A stretch of DNA of 64,000 nt from Corella eumyota. Lineage: Eukaryota > Chordata > Ascidiacea > Phlebobranchia > Corellidae. The stretch is taken from assembly GCA_963082875.1 (NCBI GenBank), contig OY720099.1, forward strand, positions 3,658,001 to 3,722,000, written 5' to 3'. Every line of letters begins with the position of its first letter. The first letter of the stretch is position 1. Below, one piece after another: positions 39,562 through 51,900 of this stretch. Made by a program: the position numbers and the translations under genes. The notes under the pieces were generated by a model. The model was not told the DNA's origin, searched no databases, and saw nothing but the letters and a program-made list of their open reading frames with translations.

Positions 39562-40950
39562 AACGTTTGTTATATAGCCTATATTACTAATTTCTGTTAA
39601 AATTTTATTTGGAACGGAATTTCTTAACTTTATATATACTTTAAAATTATTTTTTTTTTTATAAAATACTACAAGAGCAATTCAAAATGTTTAATAATTG
39701 AAAAAAAAATTGAAAAAAAACACTATAAGAATATCAGACTGTAAGCTAATCTACTATAAAGTCTTTAAGCTGTATAACTGGTGTCATTAAATAAAACAAT
39801 AATAAAATACAGGAAACAAATGATATTCAATATATACTATTAACATACAGACAAACCTTAGAAAAGATAGAGTAAAACATATTACAAATTGAAATAACAA
39901 TTATTCTTTGTTTTTAAAATATATAAAAAATATACTTAATGTTAATATTTTTGAAGTGTATATACGACTTTGTATTATTTTACATTAAAAAAATTAGATT
40001 AAATATACGTGAACAGATGAATATTTAGTATACATCAACCTAGTTAATCAGCTATTTACATTAAAACTTACCCTTTAATTTCTAGAAATCTAATCTAAGT
40101 TCGTAGTCAAGAAATTTGATTTGTAAATAGATTTGAACACATTGTTCAATACGTAATTGTACAGTTACATACATTAGTATGCCTGCATGAATCGCAAGTT
40201 ATCATCATTTTTTTCTTTACCTTTCACAAACAACTTTTATTCAACTGCGTGAAAAAATCAAACACGTGAAACGTAAAGTTCGAAAGGGGAGTCCCCTAAT
40301 AAAACAAACTTTCAGACCACGTGACCCTGACTTTCATGAAAATTTTGACGGATTTAGGGCCGCTTTAAATGTGTTTTATTTAGTTTTTTATAGCTAACAA
40401 AAACATTTTTCTATTGATAACAATTTTACTGTAAACCGTTAAGCCCAAAATAAAAAACACTTTTTCAGTTTTTAAAAAAGTTGTATTTAAATTTGAAGAT
40501 AAGAACTCTTAATTAAGAAAAGTGAATAAGATAGAAATTAACTAAAGGGAAAGAAAAACAACTAAGAATAAGGTGAACAGTGAAATACTGAAAAAGTACT
40601 ACAAAAGTCAACCATAAAAAATAAATCTCACGAATAAAAATAGTAGAACCAAATATGCCGATACAAAACGTACAAAAAATTAAAAAGCAAATTTTTAAAT
40701 AATTAAATACTATTTCTGTTTAAAAATAACAAAAGTTGGTAATTTTTCGATAAATACCACCTGGTTACCCTTTTTTATTTTATGACATGAAAATCGTGAT
40801 GGCATCACGTCATGAAACATGACAATACATCATAACATAAACATCATGAACACATCACAACATGAAAGTCATTTTTTTTTTAATCGTGACATGAAAATCA
40901 TATCCTCAACTAAATCATGTTATGATATTTAAAAATACATCGTGAATGCA
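39562..40950. other. Intergenic region between the protease gene start and the SLF2-like gene end
   Basis: AT-rich with no recognised gene. The promoter of the protease gene should lie just above 39561. From about 40785 the sequence becomes rich in CATGA/ATCATG words (see next entry). Confidence 0.4.
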
Positions 40951-40975
40951 TCATGTTGTGATACTCATGAGATCC
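40785..40975. repeat. Degenerate CATGA / ATCATGA-rich repeat
   Basis: CATGA or TCATG occurs more than a dozen times at irregular spacing of 8-20 bases. It overlaps the last codons and stop of the SLF2-like gene. Confidence 0.5.
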
Positions 40976-43900
40976 AGGTCTTCGGATATGAAAGAATCTT
41001 CATGATCTGGTGATTGACTTTCACTCACGTAATTTGCATTAACTTTACTTTCACAGAGATACTTGAATATTCCCTGCTAGAATAATTACAAAAATGTGTT
41101 TTTTTTTAGGTACATTTAGTATTAACATTTACATGTCAATAATACAGTTTTATAATTTAGTTTTTCATATTTAATTTATTTTTAATCAATTTAAAAAAAT
41201 TTCTTTAACAATATTTTTAGTTATAACATTCCAGAAGTTGGGCTAAATGATCAAAAGAAATTGAAAAAAAAATTAAAATCTATCTACGCGCTGCTCATAA
41301 TTATATTTTAAATATACTCACAGTTGATTTTGGTTTCGGAAGTTGTCTTAGTTGGGATGTCAACTTGTCGTGAATTATTCGAAGATAATTTTTAAATTCA
41401 AAACAATACAAACGACGATCATCACGAATTGTACTATAACAAAACCAAACGTTTTCCAAAATTCCTTCCAGAAATTTCTAAACATTTTTTAAAAGTTTTT
41501 TATTACACATAATAAAAAATTATGCTGAAAAATAGGAAAATATAAAAATTTCTTTGATGTAATGAAGTTAAATTTTATGTAAATCTAGTAAATCGTTATT
41601 AAAAAATTATGTTTATTTTTAAACTAAACGATATATTGTTTTTTTGGTCCACGGTCAAATAATAGCAACCCATAAGGTGGTATAGTAAGTTACAAATCTA
41701 TATACAATAAAGCTATTTGAACTACAAAAAAGTATATATATATATGTAAATGTATGTCCAATTTATGGGCCTGCTAATTAAACAAAACTGTCACTTGTGG
41801 TGCACTGGTAAATTATCGCAGGCAAATATTAGTTGCAAGGTGTGGCCATATTACAACAATTAAAGTGCAAGCTGTAGGGCAGGCTCTACAGTCGACTAGT
41901 ATACTGAAAAACATTTACCCTATTTTTTGGAAGAACATGTTCATTCCCTACACTGTGTTGTAACATAAGAAAGCAAACCCAAAAAATAATAAAAAGTTTT
42001 CGGTTTGTATCGGTATTAGATTGGGATTTCAACTTGATTTGATTCGAAAGGTTTTGCAAGGGCTAAAAAAAACAATAAAAAGTTAAAATTTGTTACAATA
42101 TAAATTATCCAAGTTTTAAAGCTTCAAATAAAAATTGGCAAAAAGATTTACCTCAAAATCAGCGGTATCTATTCCATTAGGCACTATTAAACTAGGATCT
42201 TTGTTTTTCAATATTATTTCAAGAACAAATTGGCTAATACTTCGTTTAAACTGCTGTGATCTTACACTGCTAGAGGGCAGCAATGAGCAAATATGCTCGC
42301 ATATTTGAAAATCTGTGACCTTTTCAAGAAGAGTTTTAGTGCTTGACAATCTCTAAAAATAAAAAACCAAGAAAATCAATGTAGGAATAAAGCGTAAAAC
42401 TTATTTTTGCATAACAGTTAATTTTTAACAATCTAATAAAGCTGAGTGCCTGATGTGTTTATTAATGTCTAATCTGAAAGCCTATCAAAATAAAAAAATG
42501 CCACTTGTGGTGCGAAAGTGAATTATCACAGGCAAAAATTAGTAAAAAGTTGCGACCATATTACAACAAATAAAATTCGGTTCATAGGGTAAGCTATTGA
42601 CTATTACATATTAATAAAATTAGTTTTACATATAATATTAAACATTGTTATTGTAAAAATAACTTACCACTGTGGGCCAGTCAACCACTTGATCTAACAA
42701 GGCTAGTATTGCCTCATTTAAGCTATGTTGAATGTTATATAGAATGGTTTTTGATGTAAGTAATTGACTGAATAGCACAATAAATATAGGTAGGTCTATG
42801 TCAGTGAAACATGGTATATTGTATTCAACTAAGCTTGCAAAAATCTAAAAAAATTAAAAAAATTTTGGCATTTTTTTTTTAAATAAAAACAAACTTGGCA
42901 TTTTTTTAACAAAACTGAACAATATGTTTTTTCTTCTTGAAGTAAGGTTATTTTTACAGCTTATACATAGAATTAAATATGTTACTCCAACCCAGCCTTA
43001 AGCTAACAGCATTTAAAAATATATTAAAATTACCTTAATTATTGAGGACAAAGTTCTTGATATCATTTGAAGACTGACATTTTTTCGTTTACAAATTCGA
43101 CAATTGTTGTTATTTAATTTGGGGCTAAAATTATTAAAAAAAAGTAAAAAAAAAACAATCAACATAACTTTACTAACAAAACTAAAGTAAATAATACATT
43201 TTACATTACTTGTAAAAAATCTTGTTTTTTATTAAAAAAATATATATATTTACCCAATAAATTAATTTAGTCTAAAAATTAATACCTGCATTTTTTGTCA
43301 CTCATTTTTACTCCAACATTCAAAAAAACCTGATTAAAAGTTTCGTTATACAAAGCAGACTGTTTTTCGTTGCATGTGAATGTTGCAGATTTAATTAATG
43401 TCAGTAAAATTCTTTCAATCGAGTTTACGATCTCGTAATCATAGTAACACGACATCAACTAAAAAAAATTAAGATAAAATGCAAAAAAAACACATACAGT
43501 CCTCATATTTTTTTATAGTTAGTTTGCTGAAAATTAAAAAATATTATGACAAAATATAAAGACTTCACAATATGAATATTTAGCACATTAAGAATTATAC
43601 TACATAAATTTACCTTTATCAGAAAAACAACTAATTCTTCATTATTTTTACAACCGATTGTATCAGGTTGAAAATTTTTCATGCGAAGATGATGTAACAT
43701 GCTATCCAAATCCAACCTAAAATAACAACTATGTTTGATTATGGGTCTTCAAAAAAATAGCTGTTGGTGGTGAGCAGGTCATTACTATGGGCATATATTC
43801 GTTGTAGCCAATTTACAACAACCGATTTATAGTAACTGACTAAATAGGTTAAATGCAGCTTTCTGGGTGATTATATACCACTTTACAATTATCTTGTTTT

Positions 43901-46900
43901 AAGATCCTTGCAAACATACTGTAACTAAACAGTAAATTTTTACCCTTTTTGTTTTTCAGGAAGGCTGTTTGTAATAGTGTGTGGGCAAAATTGGCAAAAT
44001 ACTTGGGCTCGTGAGAATAAATGAAGGTTTGGTAAGGTTGTTGAGAGACCCTGGCAATATTCAGACGTATCTACCATTCTGTAAAACAAACAAATAAACT
44101 TTCAAAATTGTAAAATTAGACAGGTTAGGTTAGTAAAACATTTACAAAAAAATTACCCTAATAAAGAGAACTCTCTACCAAAGGTTTATTTCATTTCACA
44201 AACAAAATTAACAATGTTTTACATAATTTTTATTTGACCCATGTGTCATGTGTGTACAACTAACTAGAGTAACTTTTATTACATAATAGCACGGTAACAA
44301 AGAAAAATTACCAGTTTGGTGCTTTTTTGGATGTTTTTAAAGATGTTATTTGTGTTTTACAATAGTGGTTAAAAAAATTGAGTTACCTCATAATATTTAT
44401 AACAAAATATATTAAAATCAAATGGAAAGTTAATTATCAGCCAAAAAAATCAATATTATTTAAACAAAAAAGACCATAAGCCTGAATTAAATTACATATG
44501 GGACTCTATGTCTAGGCTGTGAACTAGACCATATTAAATGGATGATAAATAATTATTAAAAAAATATTAAACTTTGAATTTTGATTAAAAAAATGATTTA
44601 ATTTTACCTTTCCATCATGGCAAGTTTTCCAGCATCTTCCGGACTTCCAGGATCACTAAGATTGTCCTCCTTCTCTTGGTCCTCATCATCAAAATGTCTG
44701 GCAACTCCCCCTTTGTGGATGTCACTCAATAATTCAACCTCCATGGACTTTACTTTATCACTAAAAAAAAAAAATTAAGATATTCAAAAAAGAGAATTGA
44801 AATTTTTAATTAAATAACAGATAGATTTTATAAAAAAATACAATAACATACTAAAAGGATTTATTGTTCATGCCATTTGTTTCTTGGTATTAAACGTTTA
44901 AATACAAGGGCTAAAATAATATATCTTGTTGAAAACTATTTGTTTACAAAAATACCTTTTAGCTTTATCTTGAATCATACGTTTTAAGGTAAATTTAATT
45001 TTTTTTGGTTTTTGCTCCTTTTCATTCGATTGTTTCTAAAAATAAGTATAACAATCATAATAAAAATTACAAAACTTACAAATAATAAAAATTTTCAGTA
45101 AAAAAAATAGGCTCAAGCAAAAATTTGGTGATTAAATTCATAGATGTTTTAAAGATACAAAAACTTTATTATTTTAAATAATGTGCAAGAGGCCGTAATA
45201 AATATATGAGCTTAACCAGCTAACAATAGAAAGGAAATACGATATATATAATAGTGCTATAGAAGAAGCGTAGTGCCTAGCATTTTGTAATAAGACACTC
45301 AAAAAGTTAGCTTAATAAAATCTTACTGGTGATAGCTGACTGGTGTCGAAATAGATTTCAGAGTCTTTGAAGTTGAGTTTACGAAATTTTGTGCTCCGAG
45401 GTGTAAGAGGACATTCACCTTTTAATAAGTTTAATTTCTGTAAAAAAAATTGATAAACACATTTATTTTTATTCTTTTTTATTTTTTGTATATATTTATT
45501 TTTCATGTGGACTTTATAGCCTTAACATTGAGTTACATTTGCTACCCTGACCAAGTCTCAAGTTGACTTAGACAGTTTTGATTATTAAAGATCAAAATTG
45601 CCAAAATTTTATCTGCCAATTAAAATTTGTCCTAGTTGGAGTTTTATACTTAAGGGCATTATAGCATAAAAGCTGCTAAGATTGAACCAAGGACCTCATG
45701 TAGTAGATGTAGACCTCATGTAACCAAGGACCTACACCTATATACATAAATATATAATACTGTCCATGCCTATATTCAGGTTTGATCAACAAAAATTGTA
45801 TTTTTAAATATTTTATCTTATACAATCTATAAAAAGGATTATAAATATAATGAAAGGGTCCCAGAGTAAGGTAAAAATAATTTTATACCTGTAATACAAC
45901 TCGTGGACTGCAATTTAAATCTTGTGACCAATTTAACGAGTCTTGACTTGATTTCAATGGAGAAGCATACAGGTTATTCTAAAACATAAATCATGTAGTT
46001 GTTTACCTATTATGCAATATAAGGAATGCAGTTAAATAAATATTTAGACATTATTATAGCTTTTTATTGTTTGCACAAAAAGCCCAATTTCATGTAAGCC
46101 TATTATTAAAAAACTTTTGTTTTATTATAAAAATTGCACATTTACCTTAACTAAGAAATTGTCCTTTTCGCAATTGTTGTTAGAAAAGTCACTGTCTTTA
46201 CCATCATACAAATTTTCTTGTGAACTTGAATTGTCAATATCAGAAAAAACATTGTTAAAATGTGAACTATCTTGATTTCTAGCCTCAATATGTGTGTCAA
46301 AGTTAGCCATATCCATATCATTTAAATGTAAGTTATCATGATCTGAAGTACCATTAGTTAAAGGAGATACACCAGAGCTTAGAATCAGTGGATCTTTTTT
46401 CAGCAAACTGACTTCGTGTTTCTTATTCGAGGGTGTTTCAGTTGTTTTTAATGGTTTAAAACCATTAAACATTCCGCTCTTTTCAACAGAAGTACTCGTG
46501 TTGTTATCACTTTCTTGAGCTTGAAAAACTGGCAAATTATTTAACTCATCATCCGAAGAAAAAGAACTGTTGGACGTACTCCTTTTTATGTTGGTGTTGT
46601 CAGTAAACAAATCGTAAATATCTAATTCTTCAACAGGAGAAGCATGTGAGCTATTTCTTTCTAGAGATTTCCAAGATTTAGGCGAGTTATCAATAGATTC
46701 ATTTCCATTTATGTTATTTGTACCTTCATTATTAATCTCAGAGTGTTCTTTTTCAGTTTGCAAAGTTAAATTAGTTTGTAAAGTTAAAGAATTATTTATT
46801 TTTGCTTTTTCTGTTAAACCTGCAAGGTGTTTAGTGGGCAAGGATGTGGATTCTTCTACTTTTTTTGATTCTTGAATAATATCTATGTCATGCATTCTTT

Positions 46901-48076
46901 TAATATTCATTGACATAGAAGCAGGACTAACTAATTGGCTATATCCAGAGGAATGTAACTCTTTAGTAACACTTTTGGTTTTCATAATATTGTCATTTAA
47001 TTTTTTTTCCATGTTGTTTTTTCCGACAACTTTTTTAGCTGTAACATTGTCCAAACCATAAATTTTATCATTGAAAGTATCGTTATTTTCTCTATCACCA
47101 TTTACTAAGTTTAAACTACCTGTATCAACTTGCATAGATTCATTGTCAGAAGAATTGTAGCTTAATGGTGGAGTCACAACTTGAGGTTCTATGTTATCGG
47201 TTTTTATTTTCTTAGAACTGTTAAGAGAAGAAAATAAACCTTTGCGCTTAATACCTTGTGAAGAATTTTTGTTAGTGTATTTTGCATGTTTTGTGTTGGA
47301 CCTATTAGTCGCCAATTTTTTTTCATTATCTATATTCTCCCATGATTTAACTGCTGACCAAATGTTGCGATTTGTACTGCTAGGCAAATTTTCGTCAACC
47401 ATTTTATTTTTGCTTTTTAAAGTAGATATTTGGCGTTTAAAGTTTTTTGATGATTCTAAATTAGTAAGATCGATCACGCTTGGCTTATCATCTGTACCGG
47501 AATGTTTTCTATATTTTGGTTTAACTTTTGCGCTCTAAAAAACATAATAAAAGTATACTTATATAATATTGCTAGTAATGCAAAAAATGTTTCGTACATT
47601 AAATACATAACAGATAATATAAATGAATTATCATTGAATATTTTATATATATATACTTTTTTCACTAAAAAAAAATTTTTTAGAAAAAGCGTAAATATTT
47701 AACAAAAAAACATTGCACTCAAAGTGAAAGTGAAAATTTTAACTTACCTTTGTTTGACTTGTATGCTTATTATTAACATTTGAAGCAGATGCTGTGAACT
47801 CAAAGTAATTTGTTATAGGATTTTTTCTGCAAGAAAATATCGTTTAGTAGTTAGTAATATTATAAATTATATGTCAGTATGTAATTACATACAGACACCT
47901 GCTGCAATAAATGCTACAAAAATTAGTTTAATTTCATAAAAAAAGATAAAGTTAATGATAAATTTAGTTACTTTTAAAAAAAACTAAGTATAAAATAAAA
48001 AAGTAAATAATGAAAACCTTTTGTTCGTAGATGTTGAAATATTCTTTAACTTGATATTTTCGTTCGCAGTATTCAT
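40951..48076 (-). CDS. SLF2: SLF2 (FAM178A)-like SMC5/6 complex localization factor, 16 exons
   Basis: Exons: 48018-48076, 47748-47826, 46146-47534, 45889-45978, 45327-45437, 44956-45035, 44608-44760, 43944-44078, 43614-43716, 43286-43458, 43034-43124, 42668-42844, 42152-42352, 41919-42062, 41322-41477, 40951-41076. They total 3267 bases, 1088 aa, all junctions in phase. The N-terminus has RKNPITNYFEFTAS, like RKQSIIDFFKPAS of human SLF2 as I recall it. A long Ser/Asn/Lys-rich disordered exon 3 follows. The C-terminal half matches the human order of segments: LLDQVVDWP / NLMKNIRDW, ICSLLPSSSVRSQQFKRSI / LVQLVPNWTSRGRQLRQCL, and TIRDDRRLYCFEFKNYLRIIHDKL / [25 protein letters not shown] (similar, not identical). 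SLF2 helps bring SMC5/6 to damaged or viral DNA in the nucleus. The match was made from memory, without alignment. Confidence 0.75.
41785..41885 (+). mobile_element. SINE-like repeat family 2, copy a
   Basis: CACTTGTGGTGCACTGGTAA has a box-A-like core; then TTATCGCAGGCAAATATTAG and CCATATTACAACAA. It is shared with 42493 and 43755. It lies in an intron of the SLF2-like gene. Confidence 0.55.
42493..42600 (+). mobile_element. SINE-like repeat family 2, copy b
   Basis: GCCACTTGTGGTGCGAAAGTGAATTATCACAGGC-type sequence, then GACCATATTACAACAAATAA. About 80 percent like copy a by eye. It lies in an intron of the SLF2-like gene. Confidence 0.55.
43750..43840 (+). mobile_element. SINE-like repeat family 2, copy c (worn)
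   Basis: GTTGGTGGTGAGCAGGTCATTACTATGGGC and GCCAATTTACAACAACC keep the order of copies a and b with more changes. It lies in an intron of the SLF2-like gene. Confidence 0.4.
45500..45740 (-). mobile_element. Degenerate SINE family 1 remnant
   Basis: TTGCTACCCTGACCAAGTCTC and TCAAAATTGCCAAAATTTTA resemble, inverted, the body of family 1 (ACCCAGTCTCAAGTTGCC, TATAATTGCCCG). It ends with a short direct repeat, CCTCATGTA twice. It lies in an intron of the SLF2-like gene. Confidence 0.45.
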
Positions 48077-48961
48077 CGTCTGATTGTAAAATCTCACTGT
48101 CAGACTGTCAGAACGGTCGAATTTAACGGTTGAAATATTCTACAACAGAGTTTAGTTGTTTTTTTAAAGCCAACATTTTAGTAAAACATTTTTTAATCGT
48201 TTTTTTAACTACAAGTTCCTCGTAACGATAAATTGGATTGCAACTTCTATTTTTCTTTGTAACTACTCTACCGTATAAAGGACACGACTTCGATTATCCT
48301 CAATCTATAAGTTTTGTTTTATTAAAATTTATCCAAGGCAAATCTGTATTATAAATTTTAAATTCCTATGTTTTTTCACGTATAAGAATTTCTGTACAAT
48401 GTTAAGTTGCAAATTTACGTTAAATTACGATAAAAGCTTTTGACATTAACTTATAGCAAGACAGCTAAAATTCCTCTGGATACATTTTAGGTTCGATTCC
48501 ACCTATTCGCAGCGAAATTAGGCACAACTCCAACGTCGTTAAATAGCCTAAACCGTAATTTAATTCATGGGCAATTATTAGTTGTCATCAGACAAATATC
48601 AAATAAAAAAAACCTTTAAAATTTGGCAGGCCATAGCAAACAAATTCAATACGATAACTCAATAAATATGTTAAAAAACAGCTTTAAATATATAGAAAAA
48701 TAAAACAACTTAACCAATTTTTTAATTTTCAGTTTATTTTTCGACTAAATTAAAAAGAACATACAAAAAAATTAAAAAGAACATACACTAAAAAAAATCT
48801 ATATGATAATGTTTCTTACAACAAATTAGCATGTTAACCAAAGACAGGTAAATGTGTTACTAATATTAGAAAATAAAACAAGAAGGTTTAAAGTCAAAAA
48901 ACCGCTGAAAATTGCCAATAAAATAAAACACAATTCATTGAATAAAAACTGGTTAAACATG
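48077..48961. promoter_or_regulatory. Gap between the ZNF280-like gene end and the SLF2-like gene start
   Basis: Its right side is the 3' flank of the ZNF280-like gene and its left side must hold the SLF2-like promoter. At about 48450-48610 there is a tRNA-like patch (GACAGCTAAA, GGTTCGATTCC) that looks like a third SINE type. No gene is seen. Confidence 0.4.
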
Positions 48962-51900
48962 CTATTTGTCATTTTTTAAATAGGTAAACATATCATCTAA
49001 ATCCTGATTACTATAAGGTTTATCAGTACCACAATCTGAAACCACTTTATCTATTATGCTACTTACAACTTTACAAGTATTCTTTGCATGAAAAACAACA
49101 TCAATAGCAGATGATTTAGCTGGATTTTGCGTGGCGTTAAAGTTATCTGTCTTATCAGAAACAAAAACATGATTAGTTTTGCAATTTTTTAAATTATTAG
49201 TGTTGACAAAAGCTTTGTTATTATTATTATTAGCAGTGTTTGGCAAACCTTCAGAAGGTCCATTGCTAATAGTAGTTTTCCCATTAACTTTGCTTGTAAC
49301 AAATGGTTTTGAGTTAGAAACTATATTGCCAACTTTGAAGCTACGAGTTTCTGAACTATCTACCACAATACAGTCATCATCACTAGACATAGCTTTGTTG
49401 TTAACATTTTGTTTCATCATATTCGTCATCACAGGCAACTGAAATTTGAACGTTTTCTGATCTGAAATTCGAATTTTACTTATACTTGGATGGAACACTG
49501 GGATTTTTTTGATGCCTGTAGTTGGACTCTTTGTAGAGTTTTCATCAAGAATGATAACGTTGTTATTAGGAGAATCAGGTTTTTGCCGGTTAACGTTTTC
49601 AGTTAAGGTTTTTGGCTGTGGTGCATCTTCGTCAAGAACTATAACTTCATCCACAGGTTTAATATTCTTTTTATCCCGCAGCAGCACTTAAACAAAAATG
49701 AGTAAATTACAATTTAATAACATCAATAACAAAAAAAAGATGTATAAAATTGATCTATTTACATTTTTTAAGAAAAATAATGAAGCATACGACTTCCATA
49801 TAAGCAAAAAAACTCATTGAAATACATGAACTTACATGTACGTTGTGTACTTCCAATGAAGTCGCTTCTTTTTTCTTTATTTAAAGTATAAAGCTTAATT
49901 TTGTAAAAAGTTTTCGACCTTAACCCAATCAGTCTCACTGTTGTTTGAGCTCCTGGCAAATATTGGGTCGTGGGAAGTCCACTACCTAAAAAAAATGGTT
50001 TAAAACATGTTCTGTAACCTAAATGTCTAGGTTTGATTCCCACTGTTGTCCTTCTATAAATTGATATAGGCAATGTTATATTAATTCATAATTCTGCCTA
50101 AAATGGCCAGTTAAAAATCTAAATTCAAACTAACTCAGGCATTTCAAGTTTTGGAGATTTCTTTTGCAATGGATCAAATAAAAAATTTTAAAACCTAAAT
50201 TTATTATTCTCAATTAAAAACAGTTCAAAAATTCTTCTTACCTTGAAAAATGAGTTGAAACTGAGTAATGTGACACCCTAAAGGAGGTAACCAATTAACT
50301 GTTATGCTACCATTTGTTACTTCACTAAACCAAATTTTGGTTGGTGGCATCGGGATATCTAAAAACACAAATGCATTAAAACAAAAGAATAATCAAAAAA
50401 CTATGCAATTTAAAATGTGTTTAAATAAATAAACTCTTTCTAAGTAAACGATGAAGTCAGCGTTAGAAAATACATGTACTAGTTAATAGCCTGCACTACT
50501 ATAGACATTTTAATTGCCATTATATATGTAGAGATTATATATAAGTAATTCAACTTATTTTGTATGCCTATAAATTGGACATACATATTATCATCCACTA
50601 AGCTTCACTATATAAAGAAAATATATAGATAATTCAACTTACCACTTAAAGCAGCTAGGTCTTCAGAAGAAGGTATACCAGCACCTGATATAAGAGTTAT
50701 TATTGGAAAGCTTTTAGAAGGGGAAGGTTGAAATACTTTAGGCGGAATTAAATCAACCATTTTTGACCCCTCTGTGTTTAACTCTTCAGATTGAGTTTGT
50801 GGTGCTTTTGTATATGAAAAAACTGGCATAGGAGATATCTTCCTGTTATCCTTTGTTTGAGGGGATGAGTTGACCGTTGATGAATGAGGGGATGTTTTAC
50901 GCTTCTTATTTGATCCTGAAGTGTTTAAATCATCATAATTCATCTGCCACTGACCATTTTTGTCAACTTTTTCATTTTGATCAAAATTTGATGAGTTCGA
51001 TAATTTTCGCCTTGCTTTTGCTGAGGCTTTAGTTGGGGTTTTGGTCTTATTTGGGGTCTTTTTGGGTCCTTTTATGACGAACAAAGGCTTTTGAGCAGTT
51101 AATAAATTGTCATCTTTTAATGGCAAGTTTTGTGACCTAGTTGGAGGCTTCGTTTCTCTTAGAATTTGAGCATCCCTGGTCATCACTATTTAAAATAAAA
51201 ATAGGTAAAGAGTTTAACTCAAATTTTATTATTATAGAAAAAAAAATATAAATAAAAACAATTTTTAGTACAGAAAAATATATTACATATAAGATTTATT
51301 GTTATAAACTATAAAATAATAAGGGACTACAATAATTTTCTAAGAAGTATTTTTTGTTTGTTTTTTTACTTTCATCACAATCTGGAACATATTCTTTATC
51401 TTTTTCGTCCACAAGTTGCGTAAAATGCGGTTTTTCTTGCTTTTGAATTTGGTCAAACTTTTCAAACCTAAATAAAAGTGATTTGTAAATCAAAATTATG
51501 AGGCAAAATTTTTTTCTTTTTTAAGAATTCAAAAAAATTCAAAAAATAATTCACAATTATTACCAAATCAAAAAATATCAGCCTTTAATTACTTACGCTA
51601 CTAATTCACATTTTTCTTGTTTTTTTGGTGATTGGGGAATTGTTTTTACTTCATCTAATGCCAAAGCAAGGGATCTAAAAAAAAAAAATTTTTTAATAAA
51701 ACTTTTGCAAAATTTTTTTTTTGCTTTTTAAGTAAACAAATTTTAAATCAAAAATTACCTTTTAACAGTTTCACGACTTGGAGAAGCAATTTCTTTTTTA
51801 ATGGGTTTTGTATGATAGCTAAAAGATAATAATATTAATAGACTAATAGTATATTTATTAGGCAACAGAAATCTTAGGTATGAGGTCCTGAGTTCAAATA

